Shown: positions 25,545 to 37,995, counted from the first letter of the stretch. The stretch: DNA of 64,000 nucleotides from Ziziphus jujuba (GCF_031755915.1 NC_083386.1:17221001-17285000); one strand, 5' to 3'. Translations and numbers: made by a program. Notes: generated by a model not told the origin, from the letters alone.

Positions 25545-26265
25545 GTTTCTACTAATGTTTGGATGAATTTTTTGGGTTTCTCTAGCAAGCTCCATCTTGA
25601 CCATCAAAAAATATTATTTATCTTGATTTCATTAATTTTTTTTTTTTGTTTTTTTTGGTTGTCTCTCTAATGATATTCAAAGTGTTAGTATGCTATGCAT
25701 TGGATATTCCAATTTTCCAGCAAAAAATTAATGCAAATTGGCAAGGAAGAAGCAATTTTTTTTAATAATTAGGCAGAAGAGGTCGAAAAGTCCACGTTCA
25801 TACAAGAAATTTCCAAAGAGGCAAAAAATTTTGACATTTTTTTTATTATTTTTTAATAATTAGAGAAAAAATGAAATATCCATTGTACCCCTTAAATAAT
25901 ATATAAAAAAATAAATCATGTACACTACACGTGATACTTAACCGAGCAAAACTAATAAGGTTGAGGGCCAAAATTGACATTGGGAAAAATTGTTAGATTT
26001 TTTTTTTTTTATAAATTATACAAACTATTTATTTTTTCTATTTCTATATCATTTGAATTAATATTTTTATAAATACAAATAAAAATATTCTATTACCGAA
26101 ACGAACCTACTTCGTACCTACTTCGTTTTTAGATTTCAAAATATAAATGCTCTAAACATGTAAATATTGCAATTCATAAATCAATTCAAAATTGACCTAA
26201 AAAAAAATCAATTCAAAATTCAAAAAGTTACTGTGCCAAAAATCTATAATATATATATATATATG

Positions 26266-26280
26266 TATAAATACACGTGG
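26266..26280 (+). promoter_or_regulatory. SDP6 core promoter: TATA box with adjoining G-box
   Basis: TATAAATA at 26266-26273 is followed at once by CACGTG (26274-26279; ABRE-like ACACGTGG). It lies 278 bp before the ATG, leaving a leader of about 250 nt. The leader is pyrimidine-rich (CT run about 26455-26520), common in plant leaders. G-boxes bind bZIP or bHLH factors. The use of this site is inferred. Confidence 0.5.
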
Positions 26281-26550
26281 AAGCCCAGCTCTCCCAAAAG
26301 GGGAAATGGAATGGTGGGTCCACTTGCCACGTAATATCCAAAACAGTTTCCAACGACAGAGCGGCGTTCCAGAGTAAAATCAAAGCATCCAAATTCCCGT
26401 GACCGATTCCCAATGCAGACGACCCTTTCCGTAACCGAATCCGCTTTGCCCATCTCTTTCCATTTCTATCCCTTCTTCTTCCTCTCTTGTCTCTCTCTCT
26501 CTGACTCTCCGACTTCCACCAACACCTGACCGTACCATATCTCTCCGGCC

Positions 26551-29500
26551 ATGGCCGCTGCTACTCACTTGCGCCGCCTCGGCGCAGCTGCCGCCGTCGC
26601 TACCGCGTGCAGCGGCGCCTTGCTTTTCCACCCGCCGTCTCTCTCTGTAAGCGATCGGGGAGGCGGTTCGGCCTTGGCCACCGTCCGGCAGAAAATCCAC
26701 GACCTTGACGCTGTTGTCCCGTCGCGGGCCGTCCAGCAGTCTGCTTTGATTGGCGCCAGCTCGGTCAATCCGCTCGATATTCTGGTGGTCGGTGGTGGTG
26801 CCACCGGATGCGGTGTCGCACTGGATGCCGTTACTCGAGGCCTCCGAGTTGGGCTTGTCGAGCGAGAGGATTTCTCTTCCGGAACGTCGTCACGCTCCAC
26901 TAAGTTAATTCACGGAGGTACGCCTACATATACATGTATATATATATATATATATACATGTTCATGTTCGCATTCTGTTTCTATGATTGATGTGGATTTT
27001 AGAAGGGAATCGCATAGGGATTTTCTTCGATAATGTTTTTGTTTGCTGGGTTTAGAACCTTTTTTTGAACCATGGAACCCATCTGTTCATTTCTGGATCG
27101 TTCAATTGTCTAGAAACTTGAAGTATCCCTGAGCAGTGTACAACAAGCATTGGTTTTGTGGTGGGTCTGTCCCTTTCTGTCTTAACCCAAGCAAATCTCC
27201 TTTCCCGTTATACCGCTTTCTGCGTTGCTTTTTGTTTTTGTTTTTGGTTTGGTTTTTTTTTTTTTTTTTTTTTTTTTTTTGTCTTTTTTATTTTATTTTG
27301 GTGGGGCCTTTCAAATAGTTTCTTTTTGTCTTTTATTTAGTCACTTATTATAAAATTAATTTTGTTAGGAGTTCGCTACTTGGAGAAAGCCGTGTTTAAT
27401 CTAGACTATGGGCAGCTGAAGTTGGTATTTCATGCACTGGAGGAGCGTAAGCAGCTTATTGATAATGCACAGCACCTCTGTCATGCTTTGCCTTGCATGA
27501 CTCCCTGTTTTGACTGGTTTGAGGTTGTATACTACTGGGTGGGATTGAAACTTTACGATTTGGTTGCGGGAGCACGGTTGTTGCATTTGTCCAGGTATTA
27601 TTCTGCGCAAGAGTCTGTTGAACTCTTCCCCACTCTTGCAAGGAAGGGCAAAGATAGGAGCTTGAAGGGAACGGTTGTGTATTATGATGGACAGATGAAT
27701 GACGCCAGGCTTAATGTTGGGTTGGCCTGCACTGCTGCATTAGCGGGTGCAGCGGTGCTTAACCATGCGGAAGTTGTAGATTTTTTGAAGGATGAGAGTG
27801 GTAACAGGATAATTGGTGCAAGAATCAGAGATAATTTATCAGGTACAGCAGGCTATGCCTTTTAAGATGGTTTTTGTTTAGTGATATGTTATGTTACTGG
27901 CTATGTTATGGGAGTTTGAATGATAAGACATCATGTCCTTCAGATTAATTTTTGGTTCATGTCATAACTAATATAGTCTGTCCACACTATGACCAGAGTT
28001 GGTAATGATATTTTGTGGAGGAAACATGAACTAAGGGTTGCAATATAATTGATGCTGCTCCTTGTTTAATATTAAAATTCAGTGTGTATCTATATATGCA
28101 TATATATTATATGTGTATACATTTATATTTCTTATAAAAAGAAAAGCGAGTATTAGATTTCAACAAGATAATTTTTCTTGTGCATTGTACAGTTAGTTAT
28201 GGGTTCCATGTGTTTTGTATATTACTATAATTACTGGATGTCTTGATTGTACCAGGTAAAGAGTTTGATACATATGCAAAAGTTGTTGTTAATGCTGCTG
28301 GGCCATTTTGTGATTCTGTAAGAAAATTGGCTGACAAAAATGCACGGCCTATGATCTCTCCGAGCAGTGGCGTACATATTATTCTTCCTGATTATTATTC
28401 ACCTGAGGGAATGGGTTTAATTGTCCCAAAAACTAAGGATGGGCGTGTTGTTTTCATGCTACCTTGGTTGGGACGAACTGTTGCTGGCACAACAGATTCC
28501 AGCACGACTATTACTCTGCTTCCTGAACCACATGAGGATGAGATTCAGTTTATACTGGATGCCATATGTGATTACCTCAATGTTAAGGTATGTGATATTA
28601 GCTTCATTGCTTTGTCTATGTTTTTATGTTTTCTATGCTACAAACTTATGAATTGTCGATGATTAGACTAGGTGGTTTGGCTTTTTGTTCCTTCCTTCAG
28701 CCCCCCAACCCCCTCTTTCTTCATTGGTTATTAATTTGTTGTTGATAGTAGACAACCACAAATGATGCGGGTAACTTATGACAATCTAGTTATTAAAGAT
28801 TTTGTGCAAGAAAAACACAAGATACGTCAATGTTGGGACATTATTTCTTTGGAAAGAGAATTCAAATTCAGATTGTAATTTTGTATTACAAACTAAACAA
28901 GATTGCTGTATAGACTGTAATCTTAAGAATATGGGATAACTCAATCATCAAGCGATTATGAAGACTGGCAGCTGGCTTTGGGCTTATAATGGTAGCTTTT
29001 TATATGCTTGCAAGTCATAGACTATCGGCTTTAGCAGCTGTGAATCTTTCATTATCATTCTTCTTATTATTTTTTTGCTATGGCTGCTTACTCTTTTAAG
29101 TATAATGTATTCATTACCGCTTGTCAGAAAAAGGAAAAAAAAAGAAAAGAACTCTCCGACACATTAATACATTATTGCTCCTGTTGATTTTTGGTTTATA
29201 ATTTGCTAGGAAGGTGTACTGATGAAAGTCACCAAGAGTAGGTGTTTCTTTTCCTTATTATTATTATTTTCCTCTTTAAATTCTGTCCAGTCTGCTTGTG
29301 GGGACTAAAGTATTGCGTGGAAAATTTAGGTAAGGCGCTCTGATGTACTTTCTGCTTGGAGTGGTATTCGCCCTTTGGCAGTGGATCCAAGTGCAAAAAG
29401 TACCGAGAGCATCTCCAGGGATCATGTTGTATGTGAAGATTACCCTGGTTTGGTTACAATCACGGGTGGAAAATGGACTACCTACCGTAGGTAACATTCA

Positions 29501-31158
29501 CTTGATTGAAAAAATACTGTCTTGTCAACGAATTTTTGGAGCAGGTGTCAGTCATCAAGAAAAGTGTCCGGCGGCTTTTTTGAATATAAATTTATCTAAT
29601 TTAGCTACTTTTACTACCTGAGTCTCTTTCATATGGTTTTCTGATGGCTTGTCACTATCGGGCTTAATTTCAAGCAAACAGATTTTATCGTCTAAACTTT
29701 TCAATCGATCCTCTTCTTATAATTACTTCTCTGCCTGTGTGATGTTTTACATTAGTATCTATGCTTACTAGAACCGTTTTCAGTATGGCAGAAGATGCTG
29801 TAAATGCAGCGATAAAGTCTGGAAAACTGAGTCCCTCAAATGAATGTTTGACTAACAATCTGCCGCTTGTTGGTGGAGATGGATGGGACCCTGCATCTTT
29901 TACTGCTCTTGCACAGCAATATGTGCGTATGAAGAAGAGTTATGGGGGTAAAGTTGTTCCTGGAGTAATGGACACAGCTGCAGCAAAGCATTTGTCTCAT
30001 GCATATGGTACTTTGGCTGAACGGGTTGCTGCCATCGCTCAGGTTGGTTTTTCTTGCTCCAAACTGGCATTGTAGCATCTTGTATTATTTTATGTTTGCT
30101 TATTTTAGTTTGTATATTTGCTAGTAGTAAGGGTAGTTATGTAAAGGTTTTGATTTGTGAATAATGGAACAGTGTGTTGCAATAAATTAAACCAAGTTGA
30201 AACAAGCTTTTTAGTTTTCTAGTTTTGGTTTTTGCATGGCTTTCTGGCATGTTTAATTTTGTTTTATAGAAATTCTTTTATATACCCAACCTGGAAAAAG
30301 GAATAATTGAAGATTAGTTGATGTGACTTGCATTAGGGGCCCTATGGCACAAAATATATGCTATTCGTTTGTGTGGATGTATTGCTCTCCTTTTTGGACC
30401 CTACCATCAATGGTGAACAGGGTGGATTGATGGTTGATAAATTCTTTGGTTGAAGTTTTTAAGAATCCAATAATATGAAACACAAAATGATGGTAGGATA
30501 CACTTTATTTTACGTTTTATTGATGCTGGTACAGTTATACAATTTTTGATTTTTTTTTTTTTTTTTGGATTAAGATGAAACTTAGTTGCATTTTGTGGAC
30601 TTTTACTCGTCTGATCATATTGAATTTGAAATGATATACGGTCATATTTAGTAATTGGATTTTACTTGAGACTGTAAGGTATAAGATTTTTAGTTTATAT
30701 GATCTGACACTACAAATTTTCATGCATTTGGGAATTTAACAATGTCTGTCATATGTTCATTTTATCAAGAAGTTTCCCTGAATTCAGTTTAGTTCATTCA
30801 GGCTGTACACTATTCATGTTTCATTTTATCGGTTTACATTTATATTTGCAATTCACAGAATGAAAGTATGGGAAAGCGACTAGCTCATGGATACCCCTTT
30901 TTGGAGGCTGAGGTTGCCTACTGTGCTCGGCATGAGTACTGTGAATCTGCTGTTGATTTCATTGCTAGGAGATCTCGACTTGCTTTCCTTGACACTGATG
31001 CAGCTGGGCGGGCACTGCCTCGCATAATTGAAATATTGGCTGCTGAACACAAATGGGATAAGTCAAGGAAGAATCAAGAGCTGGAGATGGCTAAACAATT
31101 TTTGGAGACGTTCAAGTCCTCTAAAAATGCTCAATTTCATGATGGAAAACACAAATAG
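26551..31158 (+). CDS. SDP6: Mitochondrial FAD-dependent glycerol-3-phosphate dehydrogenase (six exons)
   Basis: Exons: 26551-26917, 27369-27842, 28256-28587, 29330-29490, 29784-30042, 30859-31158. All five introns are GT-AG with matching phase. They sum to 1893 nt, 630 residues plus stop, close to the Arabidopsis SDP6 length. The enzyme oxidises glycerol-3-phosphate to dihydroxyacetone phosphate at the outer face of the inner mitochondrial membrane, passing electrons to ubiquinone. In plants it is needed to use glycerol from seed oil and forms half of the G3P shuttle. Seen: an Ala/Arg-rich N-terminus suited to targeting, FAD-binding [18 protein letters not shown] (about residues 80-97), [15 protein letters not shown] and [14 protein letters not shown] signatures, and the C-terminal domain with RRSRLAFLD. 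There are no EF-hands, unlike animal GPD2. The start lies in a GGCCATGGCC context. No frame damage is visible. Confidence 0.95.
26918..27368 (+). other. SDP6 intron 1 with simple repeats
   Basis: A GT-AG intron, phase 1 (splits a GGA codon). It carries a (TA)n run at 26938-26957 and a 28-T run at 27253-27280, both likely length-variable. Confidence 0.85.
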
Positions 31159-31757
31159 TAAGTGGAATTCTATCCACACAATGTCGCACGCCATCTTTAC
31201 AGTCCTATGAAATGGAATATTTCATCAAAATAGACTTCAATAATACTTCGATTGCACACTTGTCGCAGGGTCATGAATTAGAGTAAGATTGACTTTATAA
31301 GGAGCTTGAATTTTTCACAGATTTCATTGTTTGACAACGATATCTAGCTTTATTTTTGGTGTATGGAAGAGCGAATTGCTCTTTCCCACACTTTTGTGGT
31401 CACAAGATGATTCGGCAAATTGATGGGGCCGTTATGTATGCCACAACATGTGATTATAGTTTGTACACAAGGAACTCTTCTTTTGTCCTTGTATGTTACG
31501 TGTAGCTACCAAAATAATGTTATATTTCAAGCTTTCAACATGCGAATTCTGTATGTTTCAATTGGTGAGAAATGAAGACAAGAAAGGCAGGTTATGTATT
31601 CAATCGACTGGAATATGCAGGCTTCCCTTTTTATTTTCACACAGAGAACAAAAGCTAGTTTCTTTTCTACATAATAAGTTTGTATTTTTGGTGTCATAAT
31701 TTTTCTTGAGGTCAGTGTGGATTGTTCTCCATCTGTCAAGATGGAAGCGGAGCTATG
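31159..31757 (+). other. SDP6 3' untranslated region and downstream flank
   Basis: No coding seen. The transcript end was not located because no single clear polyadenylation signal stands out. The next element begins at 31758. Confidence 0.5.
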
Positions 31758-32265
31758 TGATGTAGGACAGGTGGGAGGAAAGAAAACTTAAAATTAAAAG
31801 ACAGAGTCTAGTATCACTACTAGAACAATTTTAGAAATCACTTCTAAAGTCCTTAGACATCACATTTAGTTTTAGTTTGCATCATACAAAATTAGAGATA
31901 TAACTTAGAAAAATTCTTTAATTATTAATCAACTTGTCTAAAAGAGTCACAAAGACATCATCTTTATAATAAAATCATCTAACAACATTAGAAAACAAAA
32001 ATAATAAGAAACCTAATTAAATAAAAAACTAATTAGTAAAATTTTCTAAATACTTAAGAAAAGTAAAATAACAAAATTACTCCAATTAAATTAGGAAATT
32101 GAATTAAACTAAAGCTATTAGGATCCTTGAAAGGCAAATAAGCCCATCTTCATTCTAGATCATTCCAAATCAAAGTTTGGGCTTTAGAATTTGATTTTTC
32201 TCTCCTTTGATAATTTTTCAGGTTGTTTCCGATCTTCAATAATTTTTTATTTCCATCTTGCATCA
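31758..32265 (-). repeat. 3' LTR (element orientation) of TR-GAG-like element
   Basis: 508 bp. On the minus strand it begins TGATGCAAGATGG and ends in CA. It matches 34408-34881 over its length with indels. Confidence 0.75.
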
Positions 32266-32699
32266 ATTTCCTCGGGCTTAGGAAAACTCAACCATGGCGA
32301 ATTAATAGCATGACATTGTTCATAGAAGTCTGGATTGGATTTTTGAATTTCTTTGTCATAAAAAAAATACTTTTGCTTTGTTTTTATTATTATTCTCATT
32401 AAACAATGCAATAGGATGTACTTCTTTGAGTAAATGTACCTCCAATTTCCTCATTTGATGCTTTACATATTACTTCAAAATCCTTTGTAAAATCTGGTAG
32501 TTGAAGAACCCGAGCCTCAATCAACTTTTTCTCACCTTCTTGTTTAAATTCTTTATTGGAAAGAATCTGTTACGACTTTTGTGAGTTGTTAGAAACCTTA
32601 GTTTGTTTTTCCACTTTATAGTTATCCATTTCAGCTACCATAATAAGGTTCAACACAACTTTTTTTATTATTAAACATGAAAGAGTAAGTGTTCTTTTT

Positions 32700-34213
32700 C
32701 ACACAATGAAACAAATCTCTCTCATAAAGTCAAGGACGACCAAGAAGAATATGTGTTATTTTCATTGGAATCATATCGCACCAAATAGAATTACTATAAA
32801 CTCCACTTGAAAAAGAAACAAGACAACGTTGAGTTACATGAATTGAAGTACAATCAATCCATGCTACCTTGTAAGGATGTGGATGAGGTTCAATAGGAAG
32901 TTTTAGTCGCCCTACCATAGATGTCGAAACAATATTCATGCTGCTACCACCATCAATGATAAGCTTTTGTGCTTAATTTCCACAGCGAACCAACTTTTGA
33001 AAACTAGATATGCACTTCCAATCTTCTTTCTTATCTTTTGGAATTGAGAGGATGCGTCTAATAATAGCATTTAATGAAGTATCTACTCCATCTTCTTCTT
33101 CCAAATCATCTGGATTATAAATGCCATAGGCAAAGTTCTTTTCATCCTCTTCCTTTTGTTGATCTGGTTTTTCTTCATGTTTTATATTAAGATGCAAATT
33201 TTTTTGGGACAATTATATGCCATATGACTAGGTTGTCCACACTTGTAATATTTGAGGCCCTTTTCTCTAAAATCAGCAATATTAAAAGTAGATTCCTTGG
33301 ACTTTGTCGGTTGGTTAGATGATTGATTTGCTGTAATTCCAATGCTATGATTCAAAGTTGCATCAGGTCCCTTGGAACTTCTAAGATACTCCTCCAAATT
33401 CAAATAAACTTGAAAGGTTGCTCCAAGCTGTAGATGGGTTGTCATAACAGCTCCTTTATAATGTCAGACCTCAAACTAAATTTAAATCTTGCTAATATTT
33501 GCCTTGGATCTTCAAGTATTTGGCTTCGAGTCTTCAATTCATCAAAGTTTTGCATATATTCAGTAACTGACATGTTATTATGCTTTAAGTTAATTGCTTG
33601 CTCACATAATTTGTCATAATAATTGGTAGGCATGTATTTTTTTCCCAAGCTTAGCTTTTATCTTTTGCTAGGTACCAATGGGTGGGAGTCCCATTCTCTT
33701 TATGTCTCTTTCAACACCCATCCACCAAATTTTGGCAAGATCTATTAGTTTCATCCTAGCAAATCTTACTTTTCGATTATCATCTATGTCATATTAATCA
33801 AAGTATTCTTCAATGGAAGAAAACCAATAGGCAAATGTAGTTGGATTCACCTTACCTTCAAAATCCGGTACCTCAATCTTAAGTCTTTTTTGTGATGTCA
33901 TCAAAAGTACTGTGATTTTTATGTGTCGATTGAAATATACCTATCACCCAATTAGATGTCTGTTGGGTTGTAGGAAAGGGTATTGGAGCAGTTGTCTTTG
34001 CTGGTTGCTTCTCTTGATTTTTATTATCATTGTCTTTAGGAATCTCATCTTGGTCATTGTTAGTTGAAGAACTTCAATATTGCTAACCCGAGCTTCAATA
34101 TTGCTAACCTGAACATTAACAGACTCCACACATTCTGCCACAGGAATAAATAGTTCTTCAAATTGGTTGTCAGCTATTCTACCTCTAAAATTCTTTCCAG
34201 ATTGCATAGTCAT
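32700..34213 (-). pseudogene. gag-protease of TR-GAG-like element, frameshifted
   Basis: Minus-strand pieces in order: an N-terminal gag fragment with coiled-coil-like VSNIEARVSNIE (34213-33944); gag core YDKLCEQAINLKHNNMSV and YMQNFDELKTR (33648-33442); zinc knuckle YYKCGQPSHMAYNCPKK (about 33260-33200), whose first cysteine has become Tyr; then a protease with a DGGSS site near 32960 and an ILLGRPW motif near 32735. The style is that of Ty3/gypsy gag-pol. Breaks lie between each piece. Confidence 0.7.
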
Positions 34214-34407
34214 AACTGTAGAAGCTGAAGAAACAATTTAATCATCGGATATTGTTCACTCAAGGTTACTGTTCACATAGTGCATGTTATTGTTCATGGA
34301 GGTATTTCCACGTAGAGAGTAGTATTCACACAACTACTGTTCATGGGGACTATTCCTACTGCAACATTGTTCATAAAGGGGGTTTAAACTTAGTTCTGAT
34401 ACCAAAT

Positions 34408-34881
34408 TGAGATAGGACAAGTGGGGAAGACAAGAAAATTGAAAATTAAAAAATAGGCTCCAGTATCATACTAGAACAATTGTAGGAATAACTCCTAAAA
34501 TAACTCATAGAAATAACTATTAGAAAAATTCTTGCATTATTAATTAACTTGTCTAAAAGAGTTACAAAGATTTCCTATTTATAATAAAACCACCTAATAA
34601 CATTCGGAAACTAAAATAATAAAAAACCTAATTGAATAAGAAAACCAATTAATAAAATTTCCTGAAAACTTATAAAACTAAAATAAGAAAATAATTCTAA
34701 TTAAATTAGAAAACTAAATTAAACTAAAGCTATTAGGATCTTGAACGGCAAATAAACCCATCTTAATCCTAGATCATTCTAAATCAAAGTTTGGGCTTTA
34801 GAATCTAATTTTCCTTTCCTTTGATAACTTTTCGAAGGTTGTTTCCAATTTGCAACAATTTCTTATTTCCATCTTGCATCA
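34408..34881 (-). repeat. 5' LTR (element orientation) of TR-GAG-like element
   Basis: 474 bp, beginning TGATGCAAGATGG on the minus strand. The PBS lies directly inside, at about 34395-34407. Confidence 0.75.
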
Positions 34882-35035
34882 CAATTATATGAAATAGTTT
34901 GCTTTCTTTTTTGGTTGATGACACATATCAAAAGATGTAGACATTGTGTCAATGTGGTATAGGTGCCTAAAAGAATGTGCAATCAATTTGCATGTCTTCA
35001 ATATGTTTCCCTTAGTTAAAGTTCCAACATATTCT

Positions 35036-36398
35036 TCAAATATAGAGTCCTTCTATAGTCAAGTCAGTCCTAATAAAAAAGGTGTGGTCCAAAAAAATGC
35101 CAAAAATTGTAGCCATTGGATTTCAATTTATCATACGAACGGCTCATATTATTCCTTATCACACGTGAGAAAAAATTGCTGGACAAAAAAACTTTCCTTT
35201 AACCTTCCTACTTTAAAATATATTTTCCTTTCCCGCTCGCATCACTGTTTCACACAGACCTCATCGTTTCAAAATTCTCAAATAAAATCCACCATCTCCT
35301 GCTCGTATCACCGTTGCAGCCTCAGATATTCTACTATTGCTTCCATCACCCAGACATTCTCTTCAACAATCCCAAATCTTTTTTTAAAAAAAAAAAAAAA
35401 AAAAAGGCAACCAAGAGGCAGCCAACCATTATGTTTTAACCACAAAAAAAGAAAAGAAAAGAAGGGAACGCTTCCAATATATAAAATCAATGACATCATG
35501 AAACTCACAAGCTTCCATAAGTCTATATCCTCAAGCCTCCTTCTTTCTAGTATTCAATTCAACCCACAACATCACCACCTCAATTCTTATTCTCCGAAAC
35601 CCCACCACTTTGACTCCTCTAAGATCACCTGCCCGTCCCTCATAGCTCAATTGAAACTTTCCTAGCAGGAACTCCTCAACCTCATATTCGATTAAGATTG
35701 GGGCCTCAAGACCCAAAAGAATCCAGCCAAACGAGACTCGATTATCAAGGCCATAGACGCTCTTTTTGCTTTGGACAGCGATACAGTCACCACCAGGACT
35801 TCGCTTTCGGCCATGTGGAGACTACATTGGACCACTAAGGAAGAACAGCTCTTCATCTGGAGGAAAAATGCCCACTTGTTTGGTATCCAAGTCGGTGATG
35901 TTTTGTAGGTCATCAATGTCATTGTTTTTCATTTCTTATTTTTGGATTTTTTGTTCACACTTCAAAAAAAAGAAAAAAAAAAGAAAAATAAAACAAAGGC
36001 TCATAAAAAAAGAAGAAGAAAAAAACCAATGGCTTACGAATACTAACCTTTAACCCAAACCCTAAATAGATTTGGGATTGTTAAAGAGATTGCCTAGGCA
36101 GTGGAAGCAATAGAAGAATATCTGGGCTGGAACAGTGGTACGAGCGAGAGATGGTGGATTTTATTTGGGAATTTTGAAATGGTGAAGTCTATGTAAAACA
36201 GTGAAAGGAAAATATATTTTAAAGTGGGAAGGTTAAAGGAAAGTTTTTTGTTCAGCAATTTTTTCTCATGTGTGATAAGGAATAATCTGAACCGTTCGTA
36301 TGATAAGTTGACATCCAATGTCTACAATTTTTGGCATATTTTTGGACCGTACTATTTTGGTCAGGACTGACTTGACCATAGAAGGACTCTATATATGT
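35036..36398. mobile_element. Long-TIR element carrying a host gene fragment
   Basis: The left arm 35036-35345 matches the reverse complement of 36095-36398 at roughly 85-90 percent by eye over about 300 bp, starting TATAGAGTCCTTCTAT on both arms. No transposase lies inside. The interior (35346-36090) holds poly-A runs and a fragment that resembles a nuclear gene for a plastid protein, making this a Pack-type element. The target duplication is not clear because both flanks are AT-rich. Confidence 0.75.
35498..35935 (+). pseudogene. Captured 5' fragment resembling a plastid-lipid-associated protein (fibrillin)
   Basis: From an ATG at 35498 the frame reads a Ser/His-rich, plastid-transit-like N-terminus (MKLTSFHKSISSSLLLSS). 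It stops at 35660. Homology-like sequence continues in pieces: IIKAIDALFALDSDTVTTR, then MWRLHWTTKEEQLFIW and NAHLFGIQVGDVL followed by a TAG where a Gln would be expected. The W-WTT-KEQLFI and FG-GDVLQVI pattern recalls the PAP/fibrillin domain. Known for the family: plastoglobule-associated lipid-binding proteins. The assignment is by recall of motifs only. The fragment stops at a point that could be an exon end. It is not functional as read. Confidence 0.45.
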
Positions 36399-37995
36399 AT
36401 ATATATGTGTATATATATAGACTCAAAGAAGGTTTATCTTATTTTAGTAAAGTAGAATTCACTCTTGATGACTATCGGATTATATTAAAGATTAGGATTG
36501 AAAATTCAAAAAAAGGCCAAATATGTGGTTAATGACATACTAAAACCCTTTTTAGAAAAAATAAACCCTGTTGAAATCCAATAATTAATAAATATATATT
36601 TAAATATTAGCTTTGGGTATGAGCTAGCGGTGCAAAAGAAGGATCTTATGTTAAAGACCTTATCTGATCTTGATTATATATATATAGTGTTCTTCTTGGA
36701 AGGAAAATCTAAGTTGTAATTTTTAATTAAATCTCCAAAAATCGACCCTTATGAGGAAAATTTTTTTTGGCATTCCTGAAGTACCTAAATTTTTTACCAA
36801 GGAACTTTCCATGTAATTGATGTAACCAAGTACTGCCATGTACTTTGCAAGTGATTGATGTAACCAAGTAGTTTATTTATTTATTTATTTATTTCCTTAA
36901 AACTACCTTCTTCTATTATTTTATTGTTCTAATTTGACATTTTTTATCCAAGTGATTAAAGTAATTAAGGGCCTGTCTTTTTCCGTTTTACAAAATAGTT
37001 TTTCATTTTACGAATTGAAAAATGACTCAAAATATATTAATTAGCTTTATTTGAAATTTAGAACTTGAAAAAAAGTTGAAAACATTCTTTAAATTATGGG
37101 TAAAATTTAGAAAATGTCTAAGATGTTTTACATGAATTTGAAGAAGTTTAGAAACAAATATATAAAAAGATATAGATAACATTTATTATTTTAAATATAA
37201 AAATATTTATTTTATATAGATATATACCATATTAGATAGGTTTCAATGACGATGTTAAATTAAGAACATCGTGAAGATCGATGCAAATTTTACATCATCC
37301 TGCAATATGTTGCGGGAAGCAAGTTTGTCCTGCAACATGTTGAGGAATTGCATATTTACGATATCCTAAAGTTAGTATCTTCATTGGAATCAAACTTTAT
37401 ATCATATTTAATATATATCTGATATAGGCATGGATAATAACTACCATTTTTTAAAAGAAAATACTTTTTTACCATATAAATATATCATATTTACATTTAC
37501 CAAATCTAATTTTATCATTTTCATTCTCATAAAATATTTTAAAATTATATTATCAAATAAGTGTTTTAAATTCTAAAAATACAAAATTAAATTTACCCTT
37601 TTCATTTTACAAGATTCATAAAACTTGTTTTTGACAAAGTTAGTGAATCTTGGTGATCCATATTATTGTACTATGGTTACATGTTCATATAATTTAAGTA
37701 AGAATAATAAGCTCCTAAATGGATAAGTAAATAAAAAGAAGAAAATAAAAATGTGACCATAAATAAATGTGATGAATATTTTAATATAAGACTTGAGGTT
37801 CTAACTTTATAAAAACAATAATAAATTCTTTTTTCAATGCAAGGATAGCTTGTAAGGGAAAGTATGCAACAATTACTCCACGTCAGAATACTTATTGTCG
37901 TGTCACATTCCACTTATCTCTTGCCATGTGTATCCAAGTTAGGAAAAATGTGTGTTAGTTTCCAAATCAAATTTTCTAATTTAAAAAATAGTCAT
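36399..37995. other. Intergenic AT-rich sequence
   Basis: Contains a (TTTA)n run at about 36873-36894 and a short duplication of GATGTAACCAAGTA (about 36820 and 36858). No coding or paired element ends are convincing. Confidence 0.5.

Larger units (their letters stand above)
23275..26000. mobile_element. Long-TIR (foldback / MULE-like) element upstream of SDP6
   Basis: The left arm 23275-23500 matches the reverse complement of 25775-26000. Shared blocks include TTATTAGTTTTG, a 15-nt run at 23390-23401 (ACAATGGATATTTCA type) and GAAATTTCTT. Arms are about 220 bp at roughly 75 percent identity by eye. The internal sequence shows no transposase. A second element (23912-25544) sits inside it. 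The right arm ends about 265 bp before the SDP6 TATA box. Confidence 0.65.
31758..34881 (-). mobile_element. gag-protease-only LTR element (TR-GAG-like), minus strand
   Basis: LTRs at 34408-34881 (5' by element orientation) and 31758-32265 enclose about 2.1 kb. On the minus strand a TTGGTATCAGAAC site follows the 5' LTR, matching the initiator-Met PBS. The interior encodes only gag, a zinc knuckle and a protease. There is no RT, RNase H or integrase, so it must be mobilised in trans or be a deletion derivative. No target duplication was found (CTATG against CAATT). Confidence 0.75.

Noticed and set aside
26565..26900. Long minus-strand frame opposite SDP6 exon 1
   Set aside because: Shadow of the GC-rich coding exon, with no independent motif.
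34946..35665. A 239-codon open frame on the plus strand that looks like a host gene
   Set aside because: Its first half is the terminal inverted arm of the TIR element and a poly-A run; only the part from 35498 resembles a protein, and that appears to be a captured fragment.
36961..37660. Possible hAT-type MITE (GGGCCTGTCTTT start with loosely inverted TTTTACAAAATAG-like words)
   Set aside because: The inverted match is short and interrupted, and no target duplication is visible.
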